Assembly: GCA_902363665.1 (NCBI GenBank)
Contig: CABJAW010000011.1
Location: 1 to 64,000, forward strand
Direction of reading: 5' to 3'
DNA: 64,000 bases
DNA from: Lachnospiraceae bacterium
GTDB lineage: Bacteria; Bacillota; Clostridia; Lachnospirales; Lachnospiraceae
Part shown: positions 42,313 through 52,394 of the stretch, piece by piece
Layout of the letters: every line of letters starts with the position of its first letter
Numbering within the stretch: the first letter of the stretch is position 1
Translations under genes and position numbers: made by a program
The notes under the pieces: model-generated
The model's database searches: none
Told to the model about the DNA's origin: nothing
The model's input: the letters and a program-made list of their open reading frames with translations, nothing else

Positions 42313-43743
42313 ATGAGACAGGAAATCAAAAGTATTGGTATCGACATCGGTACCTCGACGACACAGCTGGTATTCAGCCGTATCGTTGTGGAAAATGTGG
42401 CAGGCAGCTACAATGTGCCGCGAGTATCGATTGTTGAAAAAGAAGTAATTTATCGAAGCAAAATTTATTTCACACCGCTTCGCTCCGCAACGGAAATTGA
42501 TGCGGAAGCGGTGCAGAAGATTGTAAGTCAGGAGTATAAGGCGGCAGGTATGAAGCCGGAGGATCTGTCCACCGGAGCGGTAATCATCACCGGTGAGACT
42601 GCAAGAAAGCAGAATGCCAATGAAGTGCTTGCAGCACTTTCTGATTTCGCAGGAGACTTCGTCGTAGCAACGGCAGGACCGGATCTGGAGTCAGTGCTTG
42701 CAGCGCGGGGCGCGGGAACGGATGTCCTTTCGGAGGAGCACCGCAGCGTAGTAGCCAATCTTGATGTCGGCGGCGGCACGACGAATATCGCGGTATATCA
42801 GAAGGGAACGCTTCGCGGCGTGTGCTGTCTGGATATCGGCGGACGTCTGATCAAGGTTACAGATGGGAAAATTTCCTATATTTTCCACAAGACGAAGAAG
42901 CTTGCGGAGGATCATGGAATCCACATTTCTGTCGGTGAGCGCGCTGACGAGGACAAGCTGTATAAGATCTGTACACTGATGGCAGATGAGCTTGCAAAAT
43001 CGCTTCATCTGCTTCCGGCAGATGATGCGCACAAAGCACTGTATACGAATGACGGAGCCATGCTCCCGCAAGAGCCTAAACTGCTCGCCGTTACGTATTC
43101 CGGCGGTGTGGCTGACTGCATCTACGATGCAAAGGACGGTGATCCGTTCCGATACGGAGACATCGGAGTGCTGCTCGGACGGGCAATCCTGGCGCAGAAG
43201 GAGCTTTCCGGACTGACACTTTACAGGTCAAAGGAAACGATCCGTGCGACGGTAGTCGGCGCGGGTACACATGCGACAGATGTCAGCGGAAGTACGATCC
43301 GCTACGACAAATCTTACTTACCGATTAAGAATATTCCGGTTCTTAAGGTCTCAGCTGAGGACGAGGAAGATCTTAATACATTTGAAGAGGCGATCAGAAA
43401 TCAGATTCCGATGTTCCGTTCCGAAGGAAAGCTGGAACATGTGGCGATTGCTTTTCTTGGAAAGAAGCGTACCAGCTTTAAGGAAATCCAGGAGCTGGCA
43501 GACGTTATCATAAAAGGAGCCAGGGAGGTGATTGAGAGTCCGTATCCGCTGATCGTTGTGGTGGAGCACGACATCGGAAAAGTACTCGGAAATGCGCTGA
43601 ATGTAAAGCTGCATCATGAGAAGCCGATTATCTGTATTGACCGTATCCACACATCGAGCGGTGACTATCTCGACATCGGAGAGCCGCTTGTCGGAGGACA
43701 GGTGCTTCCGGTCGTCAACAAAACGTTGGTGTTTAATACTTAG
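42313..43743 (+). CDS. eutA: EutA, reactivating factor of ethanolamine ammonia-lyase
   Basis: EutA removes damaged cobalamin from EutBC using ATP. The 476-residue product has the actin/Hsp70-like phosphate motifs [13 protein letters not shown] at the N-terminus and [17 protein letters not shown] in the middle, with [13 protein letters not shown] further on. CAGGAGG lies six bases before the ATG at 42313; upstream in-frame starts lack such a site. eutB follows after 16 bp. Confidence 0.92.
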   Translation: MRQEIKSIGIDIGTSTTQLVFSRIVVENVAGSYNVPRVSIVEKEVIYRSKIYFTPLRSATEIDAEAVQKIVSQEYKAAGMKPEDLSTGAVIITGETARKQNANEVLAALSDFAGDFVVATAGPDLESVLAARGAGTDVLSEEHRSVVANLDVGGGTTNIAVYQKGTLRGVCCLDIGGRLIKVTDGKISYIFHKTKKLAEDHGIHISVGERADEDKLYKICTLMADELAKSLHLLPADDAHKALYTNDGAMLPQEPKLLAVTYSGGVADCIYDAKDGDPFRYGDIGVLLGRAILAQKELSGLTLYRSKETIRATVVGAGTHATDVSGSTIRYDKSYLPIKNIPVLKVSAEDEEDLNTFEEAIRNQIPMFRSEGKLEHVAIAFLGKKRTSFKEIQELADVIIKGAREVIESPYPLIVVVEHDIGKVLGNALNVKLHHEKPIICIDRIHTSSGDYLDIGEPLVGGQVLPVVNKTLVFNT

Positions 43744-43759
43744 AAAGAGGTGATATTGA

Positions 43760-45127
43760 ATGATTTTAAAGACAAAGCTGTTTGGCCATGTTTATGAATT
43801 CAAATCTGTAAGAGAAGTTATGGCTAAAGCAAACGAGGAAAAATCCGGCGACAAACTGGCAGGTATCGCCGCAGAAACTGCAGAGGAAAGAGTTGCAGCA
43901 AAATTCGTTCTTTCAAATCTGACGCTGAATGACCTGAGAAATAATCCGGCGGTTCCATATGAAGAGGATGAGGTAACCAGAATCATTCAGGATGATGTAA
44001 ATGAGCAGATCTTCAATACCATGAAGAACTGGACGGTAGCAGAGTTCCGTGAGTGGCTGCTGGATGTCTCCACAACACCGGAGATGATCCGCAGAGCATC
44101 CAAGGGTATTACATCTGAGATCGTTGCAGGTGTCTGCAAGCTGATGAGCAACCTGGACCTGATCTACGCAGCAAAGAAGATGCGTGTATCCGCACATTGT
44201 AATACCACGATCGGTCTTCCGGGAACATTCTCTTCCCGTCTGCAGCCGAACCACACAACTGACGATCCGAAGGGTATCATCGCTTCTGTTATGGAAGGTC
44301 TTTCCCTGGGCTGCGGCGACGCAGTTATCGGTCTGAACCCGGTAGATGACTCTGTAGAGAGCGTTGCACGTATCCTGAAGATGTTTGACGAGTTCAAGAA
44401 TAAGTGGGAAGTGCCGACACAGATCTGTGTACTGGCACATGTTACCACACAGACTGAGGCAGCTCAGCGTTTCGGCGCTCCGCTTGACCTTATGTTCCAG
44501 TCTATCGCAGGTTCCCAGAAGGGTAACGAAGCATTCGGACTTACCGCAGCAATGCTGGAGGAAGGCCGTCAGACAATGCTGACCAATTCCACCGCTACCG
44601 GTCCGAACGTTATGTACTTCGAGACCGGCCAGGGATCTGAGCTTTCATCTGAAGCACATAACGGATGGGATCAGGTTACCATGGAGGCAAGATGCTATGG
44701 CTTTGCTAAGCGTTTCCAGCCGTTCCTTGTAAATACAGTAGTAGGATTCATCGGACCGGAGTATCTGTACGATTCCAAGCAGGTTACCCGTGCAGGTCTT
44801 GAGGACCACTTCATGGGCAAGCTGACCGGTGTTCCGATGGGATGTGACGCATGCTACACGAACCACATGAAGGCAGACCAGAATGATATTGAGAACCTGG
44901 CAACCCTGCTGGTAGCTGCAGGCTGCAACTACATCATGGGTGTACCGGAAGGCGATGACTGTATGTTGATGTATCAGTGTACCGGATATCATGAGGCAGC
45001 AGCACTCCGTGAAGTATTTGGACTTCGCCCGATCAAGGAATTTGATCAGTGGCTGGAGAAGATGGGCTTCTCAGAGAATGGTAAACTGACGAAACTTGCA
45101 GGCGATGCGTCTGTATTTATGAGATAA
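43760..45127 (+). CDS. eutB: Ethanolamine ammonia-lyase large subunit EutB
   Basis: EutB, with EutC, converts ethanolamine to acetaldehyde and ammonia using adenosylcobalamin. The 455-residue product is full length and highly conserved in appearance: MILKTKLFGHVYEFKSVREV, AHCNTTIGLPGTFSSRLQPN, GDAVIGLNPVDDSVES, FQSIAGSQKGNEAFG, FETGQGSELSSEAH and MGVPEGDDCMLMYQ, including the glutamate-rich substrate site of the TIM barrel. AAAGAGG precedes the ATG. Confidence 0.97.
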   Translation: MILKTKLFGHVYEFKSVREVMAKANEEKSGDKLAGIAAETAEERVAAKFVLSNLTLNDLRNNPAVPYEEDEVTRIIQDDVNEQIFNTMKNWTVAEFREWLLDVSTTPEMIRRASKGITSEIVAGVCKLMSNLDLIYAAKKMRVSAHCNTTIGLPGTFSSRLQPNHTTDDPKGIIASVMEGLSLGCGDAVIGLNPVDDSVESVARILKMFDEFKNKWEVPTQICVLAHVTTQTEAAQRFGAPLDLMFQSIAGSQKGNEAFGLTAAMLEEGRQTMLTNSTATGPNVMYFETGQGSELSSEAHNGWDQVTMEARCYGFAKRFQPFLVNTVVGFIGPEYLYDSKQVTRAGLEDHFMGKLTGVPMGCDACYTNHMKADQNDIENLATLLVAAGCNYIMGVPEGDDCMLMYQCTGYHEAAALREVFGLRPIKEFDQWLEKMGFSENGKLTKLAGDASVFMR

Positions 45128-45146
45128 GGAAGGAGGGGACAGTTCC

Positions 45147-46091
45147 ATGGAAGCAAAGGATTTAAAAGCGATTATTGAGCAGGTATTACAGGAAATGAAC
45201 GTTTCCTCAGATGAAAAAGCAGCCCCGGAAGCTACAGCAGCACCGGCACCGGCAGCAGAGTGCAAGGATGGAATCAGTCTGGAGATTCCGAAAAAAGGCG
45301 TTAAACTGGAGCCTTCTGTTATTGAGGACGGCTGCCTTCCGGATATCACAGAAATCGATATCCGTACCCAGTATCTGGTAGAGAACCCGGTAAACAAAGA
45401 AGCATATGCAGAGCAGAAGTACCTTGCTCCGTGCCGTCTTGGTATCGGCAAAGCAGGCGCAAGATATAAGACACTTCCGCAGCTTGAGTTCCGTGCAGCA
45501 CACTCCGCAGCACAGGATGCAGTTTTCAACGATGTTGACGAGGAGTTTGTAAAGAACCAGGGACTTTTCATCGTACAGACACAGTGCGACAGCAAGGATA
45601 CGTACCTGACCCGTCCGGATCTTGGACGTAAGCTCTCTCCGGAGGCAGTTGAGACAATCAAAGAAAAATGCAAGAAGAACCCGACCGTACAGATCTACGT
45701 TGCAGACGGACTTTCCTCCGCAGCAGTAGCAGCAAATATCGGAGACCTTCTCCCGGCTATCCTGCAGGGACTTGAGAGCTACAATATTGATTATGGAACA
45801 CCGTTCTTCGTAAAATACGGCCGTGTGGCAGTAGAGGACGAGATCAGCGAGATCACAGGCGCAGACGTAGTCTGCACCCTGATCGGTGAGAGACCGGGCC
45901 TTATCACTGCAACATCCATGTCCGCATATATTGCTTACAAGGCAACCGTTGGAATGCCAGAGGCAAGACGTACTGTACTTTCCAACATCCACAGCGCTGG
46001 TACTGTTCCGGCAGAGGCTGGTGCACATATCGCTGAAATCATCAAGATCATGCTTGAGCGCAAAGTCAGCGGAACTGAACTGAAGCTTTAA
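45147..46091 (+). CDS. eutC: Ethanolamine ammonia-lyase small subunit EutC
   Basis: EutC binds the lower part of the cobalamin in the EutBC complex. The 314-residue product starts with an amphipathic helix EAKDLKAIIEQVLQEMNVS and an A/P-rich linker, the typical layout of a microcompartment targeting peptide. The core has CRLGIGKAGARYKT, LTRPDLGRKLS, VADGLSSAAVAANI and IGERPGLITATSMSAYIAY. GGAGGGGAC precedes the ATG. Confidence 0.95.
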   Translation: MEAKDLKAIIEQVLQEMNVSSDEKAAPEATAAPAPAAECKDGISLEIPKKGVKLEPSVIEDGCLPDITEIDIRTQYLVENPVNKEAYAEQKYLAPCRLGIGKAGARYKTLPQLEFRAAHSAAQDAVFNDVDEEFVKNQGLFIVQTQCDSKDTYLTRPDLGRKLSPEAVETIKEKCKKNPTVQIYVADGLSSAAVAANIGDLLPAILQGLESYNIDYGTPFFVKYGRVAVEDEISEITGADVVCTLIGERPGLITATSMSAYIAYKATVGMPEARRTVLSNIHSAGTVPAEAGAHIAEIIKIMLERKVSGTELKL

Positions 46092-46110
46092 TTAAAAGGA
46101 GGTTTTTATC

Positions 46111-46761
46111 ATGAAAAGAGATCCATTACCGGCACATGTCCTTGCGACTCGTCTGATCCCGAATGTATCTGCAGATATGGCAAAGCAGCTGAACTTAAAG
46201 CCGGAGCATAAATCCCTGGCACTGATCACAGCTGACTGCGATGATGTTACTTATACCGCACTCGATGAGGCTACCAAGAAAGCTGACTGCGAAGTTGTAT
46301 ACGCAAAGAGCTTTTACGGTGGAGCTGCAAATGCGAATACAAAGCTTGCAGGTGAGATCATCGGAATCCTGGCTGCACCGAACCCGGCTGAAGCAAAGGC
46401 TGGTCTGGAAGCAGCAGTAGATATGATCGAGAATGTTTGCCATTTCGTATCCGCAAATGAAGATGACAGCATCTGCTATTATGCACACTGCATCTCCAGA
46501 ACAGGTTCTTACCTGTCTGAAGGCTGCGGAATCAAAGAGGGCGAGGCAATCGCATACCTGATCGCACCGCCGCTTGAGGCAATGTTCGGCGTCGATGCAG
46601 CACTGAAGGCTGCAGACGTAAAATGCTGTGTACTGTATGCTCCGCCTTCAGAGACAAACTTCGGCGGCGCACTGCTGACCGGAAGCCAGAGTGCATGCAA
46701 GGCTGCCTGCGATGCGTTCGCATATGCAGTAGAGGCAGTTGCTGACCGTCCGATCGAGTAA
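46111..46761 (+). CDS. eutL: Shell protein EutL (tandem BMC trimer)
   Basis: EutL forms trimers with a large gated pore in the shell. The 216-residue product has two BMC repeats; conserved blocks include DPLPAHVLATRLIPNVSADMA, SLALITADCDDVTYTALDEATKKADCEVVY, CHFVSANEDDSICYYAHCISRTGSYLS and PPLEAMFGVDAAL. AAAGGAGG precedes the ATG. Located between eutC and a BMC protein with a long tail. Confidence 0.95.
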   Translation: MKRDPLPAHVLATRLIPNVSADMAKQLNLKPEHKSLALITADCDDVTYTALDEATKKADCEVVYAKSFYGGAANANTKLAGEIIGILAAPNPAEAKAGLEAAVDMIENVCHFVSANEDDSICYYAHCISRTGSYLSEGCGIKEGEAIAYLIAPPLEAMFGVDAALKAADVKCCVLYAPPSETNFGGALLTGSQSACKAACDAFAYAVEAVADRPIE

Positions 46762-46789
46762 AATTCCGAAGGCATAACGGAGGCTTAGA

Positions 46790-47527
46790 ATGAAAGCATT
46801 AGGCATGATTGAAACACGTGGCCTGGTAGCCGCCATTGAGGCGGCAGATGCCATGGTTAAGGCAGCAAATGTGACGCTGGCCTGCAAAGAGCGGGTTGGC
46901 GGAGGCCTGGTGACAGTCATGGTTCGCGGAGATGTAGGTGCCGTCAAGGCAGCTACAGATGCAGGAGCGGCGGCTGCGGAACGGGTTGGAGAGCTGATCA
47001 GCGTTCATGTGATCCCAAGACCGCATGAGGAACTGGAAGAAATTCTCGGTGATCCGGATGACGCTGCTCCGAAAGCCCCCGAAGGCCCTGTAAAAGAAGA
47101 TCCGCCGACAAACCCGAAGGAAGCAGCACCGGTTGAAGAGGATTTGAAAGAACCGGAAGCATCCGTGACGGAGGAAGAGCCGGAAGTAAGCGGAGAACCG
47201 GAAATGGAACAGACGGAGGAGCCGGAAAAAGCGCAGACCGAATCAGAAACAGTGGAAACGCAGGAAACGGCACAGCCGGAAGAGTCTGAAACGGAAGAAT
47301 CCGAAGAGACGGATCAGGCGGCCGGACCGGAAATGGACGGTCAGCCGGAAACAGGCGTTTTGGAAAAGAAGAAATATACACCTGGTTTTCTTTCTTCCAA
47401 GTCCGTGGCAAAGCTTCGGGAGCTTGCACGGAAGCTGGAGATCGACAATATGACAAAAGCGGATATCCGCTTTGCAAAAAAGCAGGAGCTTATCGAGAAG
47501 ATTCTGGATTTTCAGACGCGACAGTGA
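46790..47527 (+). CDS. BMC shell protein with acidic linker and SAP/Rho-N-like C-terminal domain (EutK-like)
   Basis: The 245-residue product has a standard BMC hexamer domain (residues 1-85; [19 protein letters not shown] to [14 protein letters not shown]). A linker of about 105 residues rich in E, P, T and Q follows. A C-terminal domain of about 50 residues, [20 protein letters not shown] with [19 protein letters not shown], resembles the SAP or Rho-N helix-extended-helix fold that binds nucleic acid. E. coli EutK likewise combines a BMC domain with a C-terminal helix-turn-helix-like domain, but this linker is much longer. The tail may bind nucleic acid or an enzyme; neither is shown. Confidence 0.8.
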   Translation: MKALGMIETRGLVAAIEAADAMVKAANVTLACKERVGGGLVTVMVRGDVGAVKAATDAGAAAAERVGELISVHVIPRPHEELEEILGDPDDAAPKAPEGPVKEDPPTNPKEAAPVEEDLKEPEASVTEEEPEVSGEPEMEQTEEPEKAQTESETVETQETAQPEESETEESEETDQAAGPEMDGQPETGVLEKKKYTPGFLSSKSVAKLRELARKLEIDNMTKADIRFAKKQELIEKILDFQTRQ

Positions 47528-47651
47528 CAGACACAGGAATGACAGTTTAACCGGATGCCATGGATCGGCTATCCGAAATGAGAAACGGCGAAGCAGATTG
47601 TGAAGAGCCGTGTTGGCTGTAAGACAGCAACAGAACAGGAGTTAGGCCATT

Positions 47652-49133
47652 ATGAAATTGATAGACAAAGATCTTATGTCCATGCAGGAGGTTCGTGAGC
47701 TGGTGGAATCCGCCAAAGAAGCTCAGAGGGAACTTGCGCGTATGGACCAGGCACAGGTCGATCGAATCGTCAAGTCAATCGCAGATGCTGGTGTGCGTAA
47801 CGCAAAGCGTCTTGCACAGATGGCTCAGGAAGACACCGGATTTGGTGTCGTAAGCGATAAGGTCGTAAAGAATGTATTTGCAAGCCGGGGCGTTTATGAG
47901 CATATCAAAGATATGAAAACGATCGGCGAAATTGAGAGAGATGACGAGAAGGGACTTCGCAAGATTGCAGTTCCGGTTGGAGTGATTGCAGGACTGATTC
48001 CATCCACCAACCCGACATCCACCGCATTTTATAAAGCAGAGATCGCAATCAAATCAGGAAATGCGATCGTATTTTCACCGCATCCGACCGCACTTCGTGC
48101 GATTATGGAGACCGTGAAGGTAATCCGTCAGGCAATCGCCGAGGCAGGCGCAAACGAGAATCTCGTATCCTGCATCAGCATTCCGACGATGGAAGCAACC
48201 AGCACACTGATGCATCACAGAGATATTGCCCTGATCCTTGCAACCGGTGGTTCCGCAATGGTGAAGGCAGCATATTCTTCCGGAACACCGGCAATCGGCG
48301 TTGGACCTGGAAACGGTCCGGCTTATCTTGAGAAGACATGTGATCTTCCGCTGGCAGTAAAACGTATCATGGATTCCGAGACATTCGACAACGGAACCAT
48401 CTGTGCTTCTGAGCAGTCCATCATCTGTGATGAGGACATGGCAGAGGCAGTTCAGAAGGAAATGGAGCGCCAGGGCGCTTACTTCCTTGACGAGCAGGAG
48501 AGAGAGCAGCTCGGCCGCTTTATTCTCCGTGCAAACGGCACGATGAATCCGGAGATCGTAGGTAAGAGCGTTAAGACGATCGCATCTCTGGCACATCTGG
48601 ACCGCGTTCCGGAGGATGCAAGAGTGCTCGTTGCAAAGGAGACCGGCGTAGGCCGCGGTCATCCATACTCCAACGAGAAGCTTGGACCGATCATGGGCTT
48701 CTACACCGGTACCGATTACGTGGACGTATGCGAGAAAGTCTGCACAATCCTTTACTACGAGGGAGCAGGACATACCTTCTCCATGCACACGAAGGATGAC
48801 AAGATGGTAGACTACTTTGCAAAGCGTGTACCGGCATCCCGTATCATGGTAAATACTCCGAGTGCGCTTGGCGGAATCGGAGCTACCACAAACCTGCAGC
48901 CTGCACTGACTCTTGGCTGTGGTGCAGTCGGCGGAAGTGCTACTTCTGAAAACGTAGGTCCGCTTCAGCTGCTGAATTACCGTTACGTAGCTTACGGTAA
49001 GAGAGAGCTGGAGGACATCCGGGCAAGTATTCCGGATTGCTCAGAGGATATTTGCAAGCCATCTGTAAATCTGGACGAGATCGACGTAGACGAGATCGTA
49101 AAGAATGTAATTGCGAGACTTCGCAACTATTAA
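47652..49133 (+). CDS. eutE: CoA-acylating acetaldehyde dehydrogenase EutE
   Basis: EutE oxidises acetaldehyde to acetyl-CoA with NAD+. The 493-residue product has the aldehyde dehydrogenase core [23 protein letters not shown], the catalytic-cysteine block [13 protein letters not shown] and [21 protein letters not shown]-terminal amphipathic helix, [18 protein letters not shown], resembles an encapsulation peptide. Upstream a 120-bp gap separates it from the BMC-SAP gene. CAGGAG precedes the ATG. Confidence 0.95.
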   Translation: MKLIDKDLMSMQEVRELVESAKEAQRELARMDQAQVDRIVKSIADAGVRNAKRLAQMAQEDTGFGVVSDKVVKNVFASRGVYEHIKDMKTIGEIERDDEKGLRKIAVPVGVIAGLIPSTNPTSTAFYKAEIAIKSGNAIVFSPHPTALRAIMETVKVIRQAIAEAGANENLVSCISIPTMEATSTLMHHRDIALILATGGSAMVKAAYSSGTPAIGVGPGNGPAYLEKTCDLPLAVKRIMDSETFDNGTICASEQSIICDEDMAEAVQKEMERQGAYFLDEQEREQLGRFILRANGTMNPEIVGKSVKTIASLAHLDRVPEDARVLVAKETGVGRGHPYSNEKLGPIMGFYTGTDYVDVCEKVCTILYYEGAGHTFSMHTKDDKMVDYFAKRVPASRIMVNTPSALGGIGATTNLQPALTLGCGAVGGSATSENVGPLQLLNYRYVAYGKRELEDIRASIPDCSEDICKPSVNLDEIDVDEIVKNVIARLRNY

Positions 49134-49230
49134 TTAATAAAATAAAGGATTAATGATTCAGGGCAGGGCAGAACAAAACGTATTCTGGCAGACGGCTTTG
49201 AATGCAGGATTAATCAGAAGGGAGAATATT

Positions 49231-49521
49231 ATGGCTATCACACAGGCACTTGGAATGATTGAGACAAAAGGACTGGTTGCATCAATCGAGGCAGCCGATG
49301 CAATGGTAAAGGCAGCAAATGTAACGCTGATCGGTAAAGAGCATGTAGGCGGCGGACTGGTAACTGTTATGGTACGTGGCGATGTAGGAGCAGTAAAGGC
49401 TGCAACAGACGCAGGAGCAGCAGCAGCAGAGCGCGTAGGCGAGCTGATCTCCGTACACGTAATCCCGAGACCGCATGAGGAAGTAGAATTCATCCTTCCG
49501 TCCATTAAAAAAGCGGAGTAA
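49231..49521 (+). CDS. eutM: Shell protein EutM, copy 1
   Basis: EutM/PduA-type proteins form the flat hexameric tiles of the shell. The 96-residue product is a single BMC domain: [44 protein letters not shown] and [20 protein letters not shown] precedes the ATG. It differs from copy 2 only in its last few residues (IKKAE versus INK), so the pair is a recent tandem duplication. Confidence 0.95.
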   Translation: MAITQALGMIETKGLVASIEAADAMVKAANVTLIGKEHVGGGLVTVMVRGDVGAVKAATDAGAAAAERVGELISVHVIPRPHEEVEFILPSIKKAE

Positions 49522-49610
49522 TCCAGAAACTGATATCGTTCGGGGTCAGCCTCCAAAATGATTGGCTCTGAGCGGTAATCACAAACGAATAAGAATAAGA
49601 AATAGAGAGA

Positions 49611-49633
49611 GGCGTCCCGCCAGGCGGGGCGCC
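49611..49633 (+). promoter_or_regulatory. GC-rich hairpin before eutM copy 2
   Basis: GGCGTCCCGCC (49611-49621) and GGCGGGGCGCC (49623-49633) pair with one G-T pair around a very short loop, just before the ribosome binding site. No T-run follows. It may protect or set the 5' end of a processed mRNA for an abundant shell protein. Confidence 0.55.
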
Positions 49634-49649
49634 GGAAAGAGGTTTAAAT

Positions 49650-49934
49650 ATGGCTATCACACAGGCACTTGGAATGATTGAGACAAAGGGACTGGTTGCA
49701 TCAATCGAGGCAGCCGATGCAATGGTAAAGGCAGCAAACGTAACGCTGATCGGTAAAGAGCATGTAGGCGGCGGACTGGTAACTGTTATGGTACGCGGCG
49801 ATGTAGGAGCAGTAAAGGCTGCAACAGATGCAGGAGCAGCAGCAGCAGAGCGTGTAGGCGAGCTGATCTCCGTACATGTAATCCCGAGACCGCATGAAGA
49901 GGTAGAATTCATCCTTCCGTCTATCAATAAATAA
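49650..49934 (+). CDS. eutM: Shell protein EutM, copy 2
   Basis: The 94-residue product is a single BMC domain, identical in protein sequence to copy 1 up to the final residues, with only scattered silent changes in the DNA. AAAGAGG precedes the ATG. Two copies give a higher dose of the main shell tile, or allow separate control through the hairpin upstream of this copy. Confidence 0.95.
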   Translation: MAITQALGMIETKGLVASIEAADAMVKAANVTLIGKEHVGGGLVTVMVRGDVGAVKAATDAGAAAAERVGELISVHVIPRPHEEVEFILPSINK

Positions 49935-49976
49935 TCGTTCTGACTTGTCAATGACCTACGGGAGGAGGGATAACAC

Positions 49977-50882
49977 GTGAGAGCAATCACGGAAGATTTC
50001 CTTCGCTATGAACTTCGAAGCAGTCAGCCGGAGGTGTATGTGATTCCGCAGGGGAAGATCCTCACACCGGCAGCACGGGAATACCTTCAGCAGCGCAAGA
50101 TCCGCATTGAAAAAGAAGGCGGCTATACGTATACACATCAGCTGAAAACCCCGGTGCAAAAGACTGAAGAGCCGGAAGAAAAAGAGGCACAAAAACAGCC
50201 GGAACCGAAGAAAACGGAGCCGAAGAACCGACCGCATGTTGTGGCAACAGAGGTTCCGCAGCCGGAGGAAGTGGAAATCCCGGTGCAGATAACTGTGCCG
50301 AAACCCAAATATGTGGATTATGAGACAAATGCATATTATTATGAGAAGCCGGAGCATATGACCCAGCTGTTCGGAAACAAGCTGGTGTGTAAGGATCATC
50401 CGCGTATCCTGTTCCGCGGCAAGCTTGATGCACTTCAGGCAGACGTGGTACTGGCACAGGCAATGATCCAGGCAGCACAGGGCAGCCAGTCACTGATCAA
50501 AGATCTTGCGGATATCTTAAAGGATCTGCGGGAAATGATGAAGTGCGAGGTGCTTGATGAGGAAATGGCTGAGACGACAGTGATCGGTCTTACCCATGAA
50601 GAGCTTCGGGCGCAGTCTCATAACCCGATGAAATATTATAACATCAAACAGATGGTTTTGCCGGATTATACGATGGGAACCGAGTATGCATGGCTGAATA
50701 AGCTGCGCACGGCGATCCGCGAAACGGAAGTGGCTGCATGCCAGGCATTCCACAGCGGAAAAACGTATATCCGGAAGGATATCATAGAAGAGCTGAATCG
50801 TCTTTCCAGTGCACTGCACATCATGATGTGCCGTCATCTGGCAGGATGGTACAGTGAAGCTGATAACGGAGGAAATGAATGA
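49977..50882 (+). CDS. eutT: EutT-type cobalamin adenosyltransferase
   Basis: EutT makes adenosylcobalamin from reduced B12 and ATP, supplying the cofactor of EutBC. The 301-residue product has an N-terminal domain (FLRYELRSSQPEVYVIPQGK, LTPAAREYLQQRKI), a P/E/K-rich linker, and an all-helical part with KDHPRILFRGKLDALQADV, MVLPDYTMGTEYAWLNKLRT and CQAFHSGKTYIRKDIIEELN. GTG start with GGGAGGAGG upstream. Its last four bases overlap pduL. Confidence 0.85.
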   Translation: MRAITEDFLRYELRSSQPEVYVIPQGKILTPAAREYLQQRKIRIEKEGGYTYTHQLKTPVQKTEEPEEKEAQKQPEPKKTEPKNRPHVVATEVPQPEEVEIPVQITVPKPKYVDYETNAYYYEKPEHMTQLFGNKLVCKDHPRILFRGKLDALQADVVLAQAMIQAAQGSQSLIKDLADILKDLREMMKCEVLDEEMAETTVIGLTHEELRAQSHNPMKYYNIKQMVLPDYTMGTEYAWLNKLRTAIRETEVAACQAFHSGKTYIRKDIIEELNRLSSALHIMMCRHLAGWYSEADNGGNE

Positions 50883-51523
50883 GAGATCTGACAGCGGCCG
50901 TAGTGGATGCGATCCATATGGCCGGATTTGTGGAAATTGAGGTATCTGCCAAGCATGTACATCTTACGCAGGAAGATGTGGAGATACTGTTTGGAAAAGG
51001 TGCGAAGCTGGAACCGAAGCGTCCGTTATCTCAGCCAGGCCAGTTCCTTTCCAACCAGCGTGTTACGCTGATCGGACCGAAGAGGAGCATGGAAAGAGTT
51101 GCAGTACTTGGACCGGTTCGCAGCGCCACACAGGTGGAACTCTCAAAGAGCGACTGCGTGGCACTTGGAGTGGACGCACCGATCAGAGAGTCGGGAGACA
51201 TTGCCGGCTCAGGCTCGATCACGATACAGGGTCCGTGCGGATCTCTGGAAGTAAAGGAAGGCGTGATCATTGCCCACAATCACATTCATGTGACGGAAGA
51301 GGATTCGATCAAAATGAACCTGAAGGATAAAGACCGGGTTGCAGTGGAGGTATACAGCGACCGTCCGGTCATCTTCAACGATGTTATTATCCGTGTGAGC
51401 AAAAATTTTGCATGCCGGATGCACATCGACTTTGACGAAGCAAATGCCGCATCCGTAAGCGGATTTACACTCGGACGGATTATTCGGAAGATCGATACCG
51501 AAGGTGTGGGAAGAAGCCGATAA
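50879..51523 (+). CDS. pduL: Phosphate acyltransferase PduL
   Basis: PduL converts acetyl-CoA and phosphate to acetyl phosphate and frees CoA inside the compartment. It replaces EutD here. The 214-residue product has the zinc-binding SAKHVHLTQEDVE motif and HNHIHVTEED, with VALGVDAPIRESGDIAGSG between. The N-terminal helix RDLTAAVVDAIHMAG may serve as encapsulation peptide. The start overlaps the eutT stop. Confidence 0.93.
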   Translation: MRDLTAAVVDAIHMAGFVEIEVSAKHVHLTQEDVEILFGKGAKLEPKRPLSQPGQFLSNQRVTLIGPKRSMERVAVLGPVRSATQVELSKSDCVALGVDAPIRESGDIAGSGSITIQGPCGSLEVKEGVIIAHNHIHVTEEDSIKMNLKDKDRVAVEVYSDRPVIFNDVIIRVSKNFACRMHIDFDEANAASVSGFTLGRIIRKIDTEGVGRSR

Positions 51524-51548
51524 TAAAGGTTAAAGGAGTTAAGGATAT

Positions 51549-52373
51549 ATGATGGATTTGCAGCGTGTCAATGAGTATATGAGCCAGGTGGAAGAGTCCG
51601 AGAAAAAAGTACTTCCTCATGGGAAAAGGCTGAAAACAGGGCTCGACCTTGGTACTGCGTTTATTGTTCTTGTCGTGCTGGATGAGAATGACCAGCCGGT
51701 AGCCTGTGAAAAGCAGGCGGCGAGCGTGCTGCGTGACGGAGTCGTCGTAGATTACAGCGGAGCATGCCGGATCGTGCGCGAGCTGAAAGAAAAGCTGGAG
51801 CAGCGTCTTGGAGAAGAGCTGATCGACTGCGCGATTGCGATGCCGGCCGGAACCGAGTCCAGCGTGCGTACGCATCAGTATGTGGCAGAGTCAGCGGGCT
51901 TTGAAGTCACAAATATACTGGATGAGCCGACCGCTGCAAATGCCATTTACCAGATTTCAGACGGAGTAGTCGTGGACATCGGCGGCGGCACCACCGGTCT
52001 TGCGATCTTCCATGACGGAAAGGTCGTACAGATCGAGGACGAGCCGACCGGAGGTACGCATCTGTCGCTGGTACTGGCAGGCAACTATCATGTAACCTTT
52101 GCAGAGGCAGAAGCAATTAAGCAGGATTATGCCAGACACAAAGAGATTCTTCCGGTCGTAAGACCGGTCATCGAGAAGATGGCGACGATCGTCAAAAAGT
52201 ACGTCAACCCGGCAGAGATCGATACGATCTATCTGTGCGGAGGTACGACGTGCCTGACTGGAATCGAGGGAATCTTTGAGAAGGTCACCGGAATCAGGAC
52301 GATCAAACCGGCGAACCCGTTTCTGGTAACACCGGCGGGAATTGCGAAAAATTGTATCCTTTCTGAAAGGTAA
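51549..52373 (+). CDS. eutJ: EutJ, Hsp70-like chaperone of the microcompartment
   Basis: EutJ is an actin/Hsp70-fold protein in most eut operons; its exact task is unproven. The 274-residue product has phosphate-1 GLDLGTAFIVLVVLD, the connector FEVTNILDEPTAANAIY, phosphate-2 VVDIGGGTTGLAIFHDG and the adenosine motif IYLCGGTTCLTGIEGIF. It shares its fold with eutA but is shorter. AAAGGAG precedes the ATG. Confidence 0.9.
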   Translation: MMDLQRVNEYMSQVEESEKKVLPHGKRLKTGLDLGTAFIVLVVLDENDQPVACEKQAASVLRDGVVVDYSGACRIVRELKEKLEQRLGEELIDCAIAMPAGTESSVRTHQYVAESAGFEVTNILDEPTAANAIYQISDGVVVDIGGGTTGLAIFHDGKVVQIEDEPTGGTHLSLVLAGNYHVTFAEAEAIKQDYARHKEILPVVRPVIEKMATIVKKYVNPAEIDTIYLCGGTTCLTGIEGIFEKVTGIRTIKPANPFLVTPAGIAKNCILSER

Positions 52374-52394
52374 TTTCAGAAGAAAGGAGAAACA

